Source: Rhodospirillaceae bacterium (GTDB taxonomy: Bacteria; Pseudomonadota; Alphaproteobacteria; Rhodospirillales; Rhodospirillaceae). Taken from it: 64,000 nt of DNA. The DNA lies in contig JAPKDQ010000005.1 of the NCBI GenBank assembly GCA_028822445.1, forward strand, positions 62,001 to 126,000, written 5' to 3'. Positions 36,477-45,422 of this stretch are shown one piece after another. The notes beneath the pieces were generated by a model, which saw nothing but the letters and a program-made list of their open reading frames with translations, had not been told where the DNA came from and searched no databases. Both the position numbers and the translations under genes were made by a program. Numbering within the stretch: the stretch's first letter is position 1; every line of letters starts with the position of its first letter.

Positions 36477-38191
36477 GACTGCTTCTCCCGTATGTGTTCT
36501 TGTGTTGTATAATCATCAGTCTTCAACTGGCGTGTGACATTCTCGACAAGTGGCGCTAAAATCTCAAAGAGCGCGTCACTATAGGCAATACGTCGCAACA
36601 ACGCTGGTATGCTGTAGCCGTCGTCAGCGAAACCCTGTTCCAAATACTTTACGTACTCCCGTTCTGCAGGGCCGGCGCTGCGTCCTAACGCATAAGAAGC
36701 CAATCTCTGCGTAACACATGATGTGGTTGCAGGATTCGCCGAAACAGCCCGCCCCAAACCTGCCGCATCGGTGAAGGGAATGCCGTCTAAATCGCCACTC
36801 GCATCAATCACAGCTCCATTCTCTGTCGTTCGCAGTTGCCCCACACCATCAAGATTCTCGAGGGCTAGCCCGATGGGATCAGTGATCTTATGGCACCCAG
36901 CGCAGGCTGGGGCTGTGCGATGCACGGTTAGACGTTCACGAGCTGTTTTGTTAGGAGAATTTGGGTCTTCAAACAAAGAAAAATCGACGTCACTCGGTGG
37001 ATCGGGAACCTTTTGACACAGAATGGATTCTCGAACTGCCTTACCACGTAGCGTCGGTGAGCTGCGACCCGGGTGAGAAGCTAATGCAGCAAACCCAACC
37101 TGAGTTAGAATGCCCGCACGCGGATCGTCTTCCGGAAATTCAAAGGGAATCCATGCACCTTCGGCGGGGCGTTTTGTCGGGACGCGATAAACGCGTGCTA
37201 ACCCACCCGTAATAAAAGTCTGTCGTGTCGTGAAAAGTGCCCGGTAGTCCTGTTCGCGCAGAATGAGGTGGTCGATAATGGTGCGGAGAACTTGTTCCCT
37301 GGCATCTTCGGCCACCTGAATGGTAAACGCCGGATAAATGATGTTGTCTTTCTCAAGCGTGTCGAACTGATCAAAATGCAAGAAGTCTTCGAAAAAGGCC
37401 CTCACACCTGTATCCAATCGATGAGACGCCATGAGCCTATCAACTTGGCGCTTCAATCCTTCTTTACTGTCGAGATCACCCTTTTCGGCAGCCGTCAGAA
37501 GCGCCTCATCCGGCGTCGTATTCCATAACAGAAAACTCAAACGTGACGCCTTGGCAAAGGAAGTCAACCGCTCCTGGCCAGGCCGTCCCGGATCGGGCTC
37601 GGTCGTGTCGATAATGAATAGAAACTTAGAAGTCGTCAGCATGCCAGCTAGGCCGACAGCGATCCCACGATAAAAATCACCACTAACTTTTGTGGCTTCG
37701 GACGCAGCGTCGGCTGGTGTTCCAACTTCCGACAGTGTCAGGGGGCGGCGGTACAATAGTCGGCCGACCTTGGTGAAATATTGGCGCGCGCAAGTGTCAT
37801 CGGCGGCGGCCACATCCTTCGGCATGCAGGGAAACATGCTGGCGCGATTCTTCGCGCTGACCACTCGTTTCGCGACCGTTCGTGCCTGCGCGTAATATCG
37901 TTCGAACCCCGCGGGCGTAATGCGTGCTGAGCGCGCACCGACGGCGAGAAGCCCATCAGTACGTATAAGCGGATCAGCTTGGCTCTCCGCTTTGATCTGC
38001 GGGCCAAAAATGTCTGTGATAGAATTCACGTATTGAGCATCTGTAAGCCGGCGCATGTCTGGCGGTGCACCACTAATCTCAGGTTCTGATGGGCCACAGG
38101 CGGTCAGAGCAAAGACAGTCATCAATACAAACGCTGCCCCACGCGCGTGCATGGTGTCCAAGATTCTTACGCGTGACGAAGTGATTATCAT
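36473..38191 (-). CDS. DUF1592/DUF1588-type cytochrome-like lipoprotein
   Basis: 572 residues. A lipoprotein signal with lipobox LTAC ends near residue 32, followed by the DUF1587-like start (RRLTDAQYVNSITDIFG), the DUF1595/1592 body (YRRPLTLSE, then SRLSFLLWNTTPDEAL), DUF1588 (GILTQVGFAALASHPGRSSP) and a DUF1585-like end. One heme-c site CAGCHK lies near residue 425. The protein probably binds heme in the periplasm and works with DUF1552, whose gene overlaps by four bases. Such pairs have no proven reaction. It overlaps the upstream gene by four bases too. Confidence 0.87.
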   Translation of the reverse strand: MIITSSRVRILDTMHARGAAFVLMTVFALTACGPSEPEISGAPPDMRRLTDAQYVNSITDIFGPQIKAESQADPLIRTDGLLAVGARSARITPAGFERYYAQARTVAKRVVSAKNRASMFPCMPKDVAAADDTCARQYFTKVGRLLYRRPLTLSEVGTPADAASEATKVSGDFYRGIAVGLAGMLTTSKFLFIIDTTEPDPGRPGQERLTSFAKASRLSFLLWNTTPDEALLTAAEKGDLDSKEGLKRQVDRLMASHRLDTGVRAFFEDFLHFDQFDTLEKDNIIYPAFTIQVAEDAREQVLRTIIDHLILREQDYRALFTTRQTFITGGLARVYRVPTKRPAEGAWIPFEFPEDDPRAGILTQVGFAALASHPGRSSPTLRGKAVRESILCQKVPDPPSDVDFSLFEDPNSPNKTARERLTVHRTAPACAGCHKITDPIGLALENLDGVGQLRTTENGAVIDASGDLDGIPFTDAAGLGRAVSANPATTSCVTQRLASYALGRSAGPAEREYVKYLEQGFADDGYSIPALLRRIAYSDALFEILAPLVENVTRQLKTDDYTTQEHIREKQS

Positions 38192-39327
38192 CGTTGCGCC
38201 GTCCGCTCTTCTTTGTCCGGATGGATGATGAAGGCCGCATAGGCGCCGATGTCAAATGCAGATGATAAATGCGTGCACTGCCCCGTTTCAGGGTCAGGGT
38301 ATCCATCCGCCAGCTGATGAGCGGCGACGTACATGGACGGGCAGTTGGTACCCCCCGAAACATGTCCGGTCATGCCACCTATATAGTACACGAACTCATC
38401 CACGTTGTAGTAGCCGGTGACCATGCCGTCAGCGGTGGCGCCGTCGTCTGTGATTTCCAAACGCAGGTCCATGTCACGAATGGCGGGGTGCATGAAATTA
38501 TAATTGCCGTAGAACGGCAAGCTTACATCGCCCCGTTCCGTAGTTAATACGCCGTCCTTGATCGAACCCTTTAGTGAATCTCTATAGCGAGGCTTACCGT
38601 CTTTCATCTCTATATTGTAGCTAGAGTACGGCAAAGGGCGCCCATCACCAGCGAGCGCAAATTGGTCGATGGAGCGATAGAAGGTGACAGTAACGTCATC
38701 AGAATTGCGCGGATCGGTCACGCCGGAAACCTCGATGAGGATCATACCCAAGCCGCTGGTGCCGCGCATTTCATGGGCGTTCGCCTCGGGCAGTCCACCA
38801 TGACGCCAACCGTAGACGCATCCCAGCAAACGATACATCTGATTGTCAATGCCAGGCGTTTCATCATCAGGGTTAGTAAAATTGACGTGCGAGCAGGTCT
38901 TCGGTGTTGGGCTGCCATCTATATTGCCGTCGATGTTTGCCCCGAAGGAGTATTTTCCCTCAACAATCCGAAGCGGCGGGTCTGTCACCACCGTCGGGTC
39001 ATGACACACATGCTCTCCGTTAGGACCACGGCGCGGCGTGGAAAACTGACGGGCGAGGTTTTGGATCAAGCCGTTTTCCGTTTGCTTCGCCCTCTCTTCT
39101 TTGGATAAGCCACGCCACCACAATTCATCGTTTGCGATCACAAGGCCTTCAGGGCATTCATCGAGAAATTTGCTGTTGAAAACAGATGTGAACCAATCGC
39201 GGACCACGAACCCGAGCGTAGTCGTTTCGGCCGCCGCAGCCGGCGTGATCATGGATAGACCGGCCACACAAGTAAGCAAGAGAATTAAACTTGAGCGAAA
39301 CTGTAAACGAGTTTCTAAAGGCTGCAC
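38188..39327 (-). CDS. Exported protein of unknown function
   Basis: 379 residues. Signal peptide about residues 1-33 (cleaved after AAA). The mature protein has six or so cysteines (for example in CPEGL, HVCHD, TCSHV, LGCVYG, NCPSMY and QCTH), which suggests disulfides in the periplasm. No family is recognised. It is the first gene of the operon with the DUF1592-type lipoprotein, DUF1552 protein, COG4315-type protein and CHRD protein, so it may be the substrate-binding or third enzyme part of that system. Confidence 0.7.
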   Translation of the reverse strand: MQPLETRLQFRSSLILLLTCVAGLSMITPAAAAETTTLGFVVRDWFTSVFNSKFLDECPEGLVIANDELWWRGLSKEERAKQTENGLIQNLARQFSTPRRGPNGEHVCHDPTVVTDPPLRIVEGKYSFGANIDGNIDGSPTPKTCSHVNFTNPDDETPGIDNQMYRLLGCVYGWRHGGLPEANAHEMRGTSGLGMILIEVSGVTDPRNSDDVTVTFYRSIDQFALAGDGRPLPYSSYNIEMKDGKPRYRDSLKGSIKDGVLTTERGDVSLPFYGNYNFMHPAIRDMDLRLEITDDGATADGMVTGYYNVDEFVYYIGGMTGHVSGGTNCPSMYVAAHQLADGYPDPETGQCTHLSSAFDIGAYAAFIIHPDKEERTAQR

Positions 39328-39642
39328 GGCACGCTCTCCTTCACGTTAGACGCCAAACAGTGTTGCTATCTTTTACACCGAGGTTAACGACAGTGATTCA
39401 AACAGGTCCGATAACGAAATATTGGGCCACCCCTTTTTTAGGAATCGGCATATTAACAAGTCTACCGTACTTTCACAGCGAAGAAAGGGGCTCGCAAGCC
39501 AGCAGGGCGCCCAGCCCCCATTTTCTAATTGAGTAGGTAGCCATACGAAAAATAAGAGTTATTAAGACAAATAAAGGCGGTAGAATCTAAGCCTGATAAC
39601 CGCGAGCCGTTTAACAGTGTCCATTTAAATTTTAATCCAGGT
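39328..39642. other. Gap before the DUF1592/DUF1552 operon
   Basis: 315 bases between the bicupin gene and the next operon on the same strand. It must hold the promoter of the operon reading from 39327 down. I see no palindrome or coding remnant. Confidence 0.4.
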
Positions 39643-40566
39643 CTAATTGGCGCCTTCCATCATTGGCGCAACTGGAAGACTACTTGTGGCAATAAAGGAC
39701 GAGTCCTCGAGGCGAATCCAATTGTGATAGTGGCCGGAAATTTCACGGATCGCGTCACCAGCACCAGCGACAAAGTTCAAGTCATCCTGGAAGAAGTGTA
39801 GCTTTCCTGAAGTGATATAAATAAGCGCATCCATAGAACTGGTAACCTTGCTGGTCGGTCCGCCTTTATAATTTATGGTGGTGCGTACCGAGTTGCCATC
39901 GAACATATAACGCTTAAGGTCAAGGCGAATAGCATCCCCCGGTGCCTCCCAGAGCGCTTCAGAAGTCCTCGCGCGAACCATCTTGCCATCGGGCCCCGGC
40001 CATTGAGCTGAATGGGTTACAGGCACGTCAATGCCCCGCACCACCATAGCTTCAGCTACTTCATTGATTTTACTGCCGGTCACCGTCCAAGCGATTACCG
40101 TAGAATCTCCATCACCCCTTAATGTTCCTGAGGGATAGCTGGCTAGGTCACCCTCGTTCAACGTAACAGTTTTCCCTGCCACCTCGACGGTTCCCGAACC
40201 TTTTAGCATATAAATAGCGGTCTCTACGGTGATGGCATGCATCATGCCGCCTTCGTCTTTCTGAAAATCTAAAACACGGATGGTACCCGTGGGAAATACG
40301 TAGGATTTTTGTATATAGCGTGATGCTTCGGGCGGCGCCGCGTCCACCGCCTCCTGCCCCCAAACAATACGAATGCGGGGCCCCAAGTCATTGATCACTT
40401 CCCATTCCGCCAGAATCAAAGGCTCAACCGATTCCCCGGGAATGAACATTGCCGCAGATGGGCTCATCGGTGCTGCAGTGCGTATGGCATGCTGAGGAAG
40501 GTCTTGAGCAAGCACCACTCCGCTCATCAACATGAAGGCTGCCAGTACCCTTGATAAACGTCCCAT
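39643..40566 (-). CDS. Exported bicupin
   Basis: 307 residues. Signal peptide about residues 1-20 (cleaved after VLA). Two cupin barrels: the first at about residues 88-160 (MHAITVETAIYMLKGSGTVE, then LNEGDLASYPSG), the second at about 215-300 (DALIYITSGKLHFFQDD, REISGHYHNWIRLEDSSF). Two-domain cupins are often dioxygenases or isomerases of sugars and aromatics, but the metal-binding histidine sets are only partial here. It lies upstream of the DUF1552/1592 operon and downstream of the transhydroxylase-like pair. A fragment of its second domain is at 31760-31930. Confidence 0.78.
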   Translation of the reverse strand: MGRLSRVLAAFMLMSGVVLAQDLPQHAIRTAAPMSPSAAMFIPGESVEPLILAEWEVINDLGPRIRIVWGQEAVDAAPPEASRYIQKSYVFPTGTIRVLDFQKDEGGMMHAITVETAIYMLKGSGTVEVAGKTVTLNEGDLASYPSGTLRGDGDSTVIAWTVTGSKINEVAEAMVVRGIDVPVTHSAQWPGPDGKMVRARTSEALWEAPGDAIRLDLKRYMFDGNSVRTTINYKGGPTSKVTSSMDALIYITSGKLHFFQDDLNFVAGAGDAIREISGHYHNWIRLEDSSFIATSSLPVAPMMEGAN

Positions 40567-40726
40567 AAATTTCTGTCCTTACTTGAACTAATAGTTATCA
40601 ACGGGGCATTGTCAGCAGTACATTCATCCCCTAGACCAGTGAACCTCTATCGCAGTGAGAGAGAATACGCATTCTACGTTTCGAAACTGAATGCGCCTGT
40701 GGACGATGGGTGAAAGAGCCCTCACC

Positions 40727-41575
40727 CTAGCCAAGCTTAATAACGCCGAGATAGAGGCTATCGTCCTCAACCTTAACATCTGTTGCGTAGGCTCCCCATG
40801 ACACCGAACTCACAGTCAATTCATAGGCCCCACTTTGCGGTGCGAGCTTGTCGATCTTAAACTCTCCAAATACGTCCGTTTTCGCGCGCCCGACTTCAAC
40901 GTCATTCTGTTTTAGGGTGACAGAGGCCCCCTCGGCACATTCTTCAATGCCATTTACGTCAGCCGTTACTGATCCCGATACAAAACACGTGTTCATCAAG
41001 TGTAAATTTTTGTAGTAGACACGCGGCTTTGATTCGAGTTCTGGCTGAAGAACGACGAGGTCTTCCTCCTCTTTAAGCCGTTGCATTTCTCTGTCGTCAA
41101 TTTTCAGCGACCTAAACACGTCTGTCGGGCAGCTTTGCTCCACACGTGGCTTTGTCCAGCCAGAGTCTAAGAGGTGGGCGTCAAATATCCAGGCCTGCGG
41201 AATCTGTTTTTCTTCGTTCCAATACACAGCGCCATAAGGACAAGCATCAACGATCTCTTTTTGTCCTTTGGATTTTTCCGGATCGATAATAACGATGCCA
41301 TCCGCCCGCTTTGTAATAGCGCCATCTTTGGCGACCTTCATACAGGGCGCATCATCGCAGTGATTACACATCACCGGCATAAAGTTGGCCTCAACGATAG
41401 GGTAGTGGCCGCGCTCCTTCTGCTTTATGTCGACCCAGCTATGTTGTTTCTCTGGCTGCGGCGCCGCATAGCCTGGGAAGTCATTGCCGATATGTTCGTC
41501 CTTGGTCGCTAGAAAACAGTTGCGACAGTTGTCACAACGCTCGACGTCGACGATCAGATTCCATTTCTTACTCAT
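40727..41575 (-). CDS. Iron-sulfur subunit, transhydroxylase beta-like
   Basis: 282 residues from ATG 41575, whose A is the last base of the large-subunit TGA. It resembles the small subunit of pyrogallol-phloroglucinol transhydroxylase: ferredoxin-like cysteine pairs (C14, C17, C20; C70, C73, C78), the CPYGAVYWNEE loop (C112), and C149. The C-terminal 80 residues form a transthyretin/CnaB-like beta domain (GASVTLKQNDVEVGRAKTDV, FGEFKIDKLAP). Compared with DmsB-type subunits, the CxxC around residues 128-131 is replaced by AWIF and the fourth cysteine of the first cluster by T24. It probably holds fewer than the three usual [4Fe-4S] clusters. Confidence 0.85.
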   Translation of the reverse strand: MSKKWNLIVDVERCDNCRNCFLATKDEHIGNDFPGYAAPQPEKQHSWVDIKQKERGHYPIVEANFMPVMCNHCDDAPCMKVAKDGAITKRADGIVIIDPEKSKGQKEIVDACPYGAVYWNEEKQIPQAWIFDAHLLDSGWTKPRVEQSCPTDVFRSLKIDDREMQRLKEEEDLVVLQPELESKPRVYYKNLHLMNTCFVSGSVTADVNGIEECAEGASVTLKQNDVEVGRAKTDVFGEFKIDKLAPQSGAYELTVSSVSWGAYATDVKVEDDSLYLGVIKLG

Positions 41576-44532
41576 CACACTAGCTCCCCGCGTTTCCAAG
41601 TATCGACACCGGTCCATTTCTCCATCTGAATCAATGTCGTATTTGGCTTAATGCTGTGAGTGTGTTCCGTCATATTATCGCTGGAATTGAGCATATTCAC
41701 GCACCCTCCCAGGTCCGTCGAGTTGCCTGGTTCACCTGCCGGCCTGTATTCTGCCGAGGCCGTGGGTGCGCTAACAACACCCGGCTGGATACGGTCTGTC
41801 ACATAGGCCGCACAGACAACGGAGCCGCGATGGTTCCACAAACGGATAAGATCATCGCTCTTAATGTCACGTTCCTCAGCGTCCAGTCCACTAATCACGG
41901 CAACCAAATATTCATGGCCATCGACCCGGACGCGATGGTCTTTGATATCTCTGATCGTGCAGCCTTTCTCATCCCCCATGATATGAAACGGATAACGGGT
42001 ATGAGGAGTGAGTAGTTGAAGCGGGAACCCAGCCAACCCCTCGTCTCTCGATGGATCCTCATACGTCGGCATATATTTGTTGAGTGGTGGACGGCCAGAA
42101 TCATCGATGTTGTTCAACGTGGTGGCAATAAATTCGAACTTGCCAGACGGAGTTTGCAAACCCTCGCCAAAGTTGCCTGTGTAGTCCGCCGGCAGTGGAT
42201 AAGGCTCCGGCGTGTCCTTCTTGCGGCCTTCATAAAACCACCGGTTTCCTGTCGGTGCCCGCGTGCCTTCGGACACAGGGGGTACAACGTAATACCCCTT
42301 TTTGAGGAATTTCTTCCACGTCGTGTGCTTGGACATGTCAGAGGAATCAAACGCCCGCTTGCACCAATCAATTTCCGTGTTTCCGCCTTCCGAGTACACC
42401 GCACCCATATCAAGGCGCTTCATGATTTCAAGCAAGATATCGTGATCGGATTTTGAGTCCCCTACAGGTTCAATGCATTTGTGCTGCATTGATATGACCC
42501 GGTGATTATTCATCGAGTACATATGATGCACATACCCAGCACCCACATTGTACCACTCCCCAATATCATCATGCTCAAATACTGTGCAGGCCGGCAAAAC
42601 AACGTCAGCGAACTTTGTCTCTCCCTCCCACCAGATTGATTGGTTGACGACGAAAGGCAGTTTTTCGGATTGATACATCTCCACATAGCGATTGGAATCC
42701 ATCTGCGTACCCATAGATGAACTACCGTACTTATACATCATTTCGATTTTGGCGTGTCCGGGCGCCGGATAGCCAACTTTCATAAATTGACCCTGAACCG
42801 TGGAGACGTCGGTGAGGTGGCCGAATGCTTTTCCCTCAAGGATAGCCTCAGGAATAAACTTTCTTGGAATAACTTGCCTCACCGTACTCATAGTGACGAT
42901 ATGTGGCATACGCTGATAGTTGTTCGCTGCGTTTGCGCTCTGTGTCAGTTCGCCGGACATGCCGCCTTCAGCATAGCCAGGGAAGTAGAAGGAGAAGTCC
43001 AGCGGCGCACCAAATTGTAGGTTTCCGAAATTTACGCCGGGGCGGCCGTACCCTTGCATCGCGCCAAGAATAGCCATCATTCGAGCCCATTGAGCGCCCA
43101 TTGGACCACGCCCAGCACCGCCGAGACCACAGCCCCAGCTTCCTGCACCAAGATACGTTTTCTTTCGGCTCCACTCTCTCGCAAGCGCCCTTACATCGCG
43201 GGCGGGAATCCCGGTTTCGGCCTCTTGCCACTCAGGTGATTTCGGCGTGTTATCTGAGACACCAAGAATGTAATCTTTCCATTCTCCAAATCCTTGGGTT
43301 CTCTTTTCAACAAACTCTTTATCGTAGGTCTCTTCAGTTATCCAAACATGGCACAGCGCTTGCGCGAACGCGGCATCAGTGCCGGGTTTAGGCGCAAACC
43401 ATTTCCCCCCCATGAGAGCCGCTGTGTGATTCAAATAGGGGTCAATGTGTACCATCTTGATGCCAAGTTCCTTGGCCCAGGCGCGCCGGATGGTTCCCTC
43501 ATACCCGTAAGTCTTATCCGGGTCGCTAGACCAGAATACCATCATCTCGGTTTCTTTTAAGCAGTCCTCAACCGTGCCGTAAAATTCTGGCGTACCGAGG
43601 CGCATACTGTTGCCCCAGTGGTGCATAGCTCCCCAGAACCACCCTTCCCAACTGTCAGGGCTACCCATCATCTTTGTGCAGCCGAGGAGGTTGGTGAAAC
43701 GACCAAAAGCGCTGAGGTAGTGACCAAAATTCCCCCACTGATGGTGGGAACCCGTATTAGCGAAAATCGCACCACGCCCCTTGGCTTTAGAGCGCCTTAT
43801 TTCTTTAACAACGATATCGAGTGCTTCGTCCCAGCTGATCGGCACAAATTCTGACTTACCGCGGTTTTGAATATTGCGTTCGCCGTCAACATCAAAGTCC
43901 ACCCGCTTCATCGGTGACATAATACGGTCTTCTGAATAGACCATCGACTTAAGAGCTAGGCCGTGAGCAGCTAACGTTGTTTTCCGCGGAGGTGTAAACT
44001 TTTTGCCCCGGGCTTCAATGGTCCATGACTCAGCGTCATCGTCATCGAATTCCATAGGCGTAATTCTGATGATCTTGCCGTCTTTGACATAAACAAAAAT
44101 CGGTCCGCCATTGGTACCGTTGGTATAGCGCGTAACACCGTCCCCCATTTCCGTTCCGCTTTTCCATCCGACGGTGATCATATAGGTCAGCGTGGCCGCG
44201 AACCATACGACCAAGGCATCGGGCCCCTCCATGCCAACTTTGAAGTTTTTTGCGGCGTCGATACGCGTTAACTGATCAAACGGAGGGGTCAGGAACTCAA
44301 CGGCAATGGCTTTGTTCTGAAAGAAGAGTGCGAGGTCAGGATTCTTATGGATGCCGTTCCCGGACTTGATTTTGCCGTCTTCAAACTGAATCCAACGACC
44401 GGCAGAATTATCCTTCAGCTTAAACTGCGCAATGAGGTTTTTCTCCTTCACACGCTGTGAGAATTTGGGATAGATGCGGGTAGCCAACCGAAGAGCTTGA
44501 ACGAGCCCCCAAAGAATGATCGCAAATTTCAT
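41575..44532 (-). CDS. Molybdenum/tungsten enzyme, transhydroxylase-like, with N-terminal SCP2-like domain
   Basis: 985 residues. Residues about 28-118 look like an SCP2 sterol-carrier-type domain (QFKLKDNSAGRWIQFEDGK, NPDLALFFQNKA, LTPPFDQLTRIDAAKNFKVG). From about residue 135 on it follows the pyrogallol-phloroglucinol transhydroxylase large subunit: GGPIFVYVKDGKIIRITPM, RGKKFTPPRKT, and SHHQWGN (H263) followed by PDSWEGWFWG (D293, S294), which fit that enzyme's His144, Asp174 and metal-ligand Ser175 with a constant offset of 119. No N-terminal Fe-S motif and no Tat signal are seen, so it is probably cytoplasmic. The iron-sulfur subunit follows with a one-base overlap. Confidence 0.9.
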   Translation of the reverse strand: MKFAIILWGLVQALRLATRIYPKFSQRVKEKNLIAQFKLKDNSAGRWIQFEDGKIKSGNGIHKNPDLALFFQNKAIAVEFLTPPFDQLTRIDAAKNFKVGMEGPDALVVWFAATLTYMITVGWKSGTEMGDGVTRYTNGTNGGPIFVYVKDGKIIRITPMEFDDDDAESWTIEARGKKFTPPRKTTLAAHGLALKSMVYSEDRIMSPMKRVDFDVDGERNIQNRGKSEFVPISWDEALDIVVKEIRRSKAKGRGAIFANTGSHHQWGNFGHYLSAFGRFTNLLGCTKMMGSPDSWEGWFWGAMHHWGNSMRLGTPEFYGTVEDCLKETEMMVFWSSDPDKTYGYEGTIRRAWAKELGIKMVHIDPYLNHTAALMGGKWFAPKPGTDAAFAQALCHVWITEETYDKEFVEKRTQGFGEWKDYILGVSDNTPKSPEWQEAETGIPARDVRALAREWSRKKTYLGAGSWGCGLGGAGRGPMGAQWARMMAILGAMQGYGRPGVNFGNLQFGAPLDFSFYFPGYAEGGMSGELTQSANAANNYQRMPHIVTMSTVRQVIPRKFIPEAILEGKAFGHLTDVSTVQGQFMKVGYPAPGHAKIEMMYKYGSSSMGTQMDSNRYVEMYQSEKLPFVVNQSIWWEGETKFADVVLPACTVFEHDDIGEWYNVGAGYVHHMYSMNNHRVISMQHKCIEPVGDSKSDHDILLEIMKRLDMGAVYSEGGNTEIDWCKRAFDSSDMSKHTTWKKFLKKGYYVVPPVSEGTRAPTGNRWFYEGRKKDTPEPYPLPADYTGNFGEGLQTPSGKFEFIATTLNNIDDSGRPPLNKYMPTYEDPSRDEGLAGFPLQLLTPHTRYPFHIMGDEKGCTIRDIKDHRVRVDGHEYLVAVISGLDAEERDIKSDDLIRLWNHRGSVVCAAYVTDRIQPGVVSAPTASAEYRPAGEPGNSTDLGGCVNMLNSSDNMTEHTHSIKPNTTLIQMEKWTGVDTWKRGELV

Positions 44533-44621
44533 TTAACCCTCCAAGAACAGTCCAGAGACAGATCAAAGCCGCCACTTTTCAACGATAGAATTAGTTATAA
44601 TTCGATAGAACCGGAAATATG

Positions 44622-45380
44622 TTAAATGAGGAGCTTACCGCCAATCGTACCAGCCAAGTCAGATAACGGCGATACGTATCGATTTTTGAGTTCTGCATAA
44701 CTTACAGCAGATGGGATGTAGCGCATTGTTAACGCACCCTCAAACGCGCCGTCCAGCATGATCGGTACAGCCAAAGCTTTTTCGAGCGCACCGGCACGAT
44801 GATGGATGCAGTACCCATCAACCCGCGTTTCATCAATGCGCCGCTTCACCCGGCTTACGTCAAGCGTCCCCTGCTCTGCCTCAAGCAAACGAAGGTAAGT
44901 TTCTCGCTCTTGATCGGAGCAATAGGCCAGAAAGACCATGCCGCTTGCTGTGTCAAAAACCGGAATACGGAACCCAAGGCTATAACGCTGCAAAGCAAGC
45001 GGGCTAGTGTGGTCGGTGTTGTACCGAACAACCATGTCTAACCCAGTCGGCGTAGTTAAAACTATCGGCCAGGTTAAGTCTTTGGAAGCTTCTGTAATCG
45101 CTGCAATCGCGGTATCGGTCAGCGCACTCCAACGGTCATAGCCGTGGGATAGGCGCGTTACCTCCTCGGTCACTTCGTAGGTTTTTGAACCTTCGTGGCG
45201 ACGAACCACACCTGCCTCGATTAGGGTTTCTATCAAACGGACGACCGTCGCTCGGGGCAGGTTGACGGCACGAGCAACCACAGATGCCCGCATTGGACCT
45301 TGAGCGCTAATCTCCGTCAGCACACTTAGCCCACGAATAAGTGAACGATTGGTCCGCACACCCAACTTAGACTTATCCAT
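44622..45380 (-). CDS. IclR family transcriptional regulator
   Basis: 252 residues. N-terminal winged helix (RSLIRGLSVLTEI, VARAVNLPRATVVRLIETLI), then the IclR effector domain (PLALQRYSLGFRIPVFDTAS, RVDGYCIHHRAGALEKALAV). It resembles regulators of aromatic catabolism such as MhpR and PcaR by overall pattern. It lies 89 bases upstream of the transhydroxylase-like large subunit on the same strand, and a TRAP binding protein is just upstream, so it probably controls this block. Effector unknown. Confidence 0.9.
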   Translation of the reverse strand: MDKSKLGVRTNRSLIRGLSVLTEISAQGPMRASVVARAVNLPRATVVRLIETLIEAGVVRRHEGSKTYEVTEEVTRLSHGYDRWSALTDTAIAAITEASKDLTWPIVLTTPTGLDMVVRYNTDHTSPLALQRYSLGFRIPVFDTASGMVFLAYCSDQERETYLRLLEAEQGTLDVSRVKRRIDETRVDGYCIHHRAGALEKALAVPIMLDGAFEGALTMRYIPSAVSYAELKNRYVSPLSDLAGTIGGKLLI

Positions 45381-45422
45381 AAATATTATTACTCGCTTAA
45401 ATACTAAAACCTATACCAAGAC

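Noticed and set aside
41575..44532. Large subunit as a DMSO reductase or formate dehydrogenase
   Set aside because: No N-terminal Fe-S motif and no Tat signal, serine instead of cysteine/selenocysteine at the metal, and overall motif order follows the transhydroxylase type.
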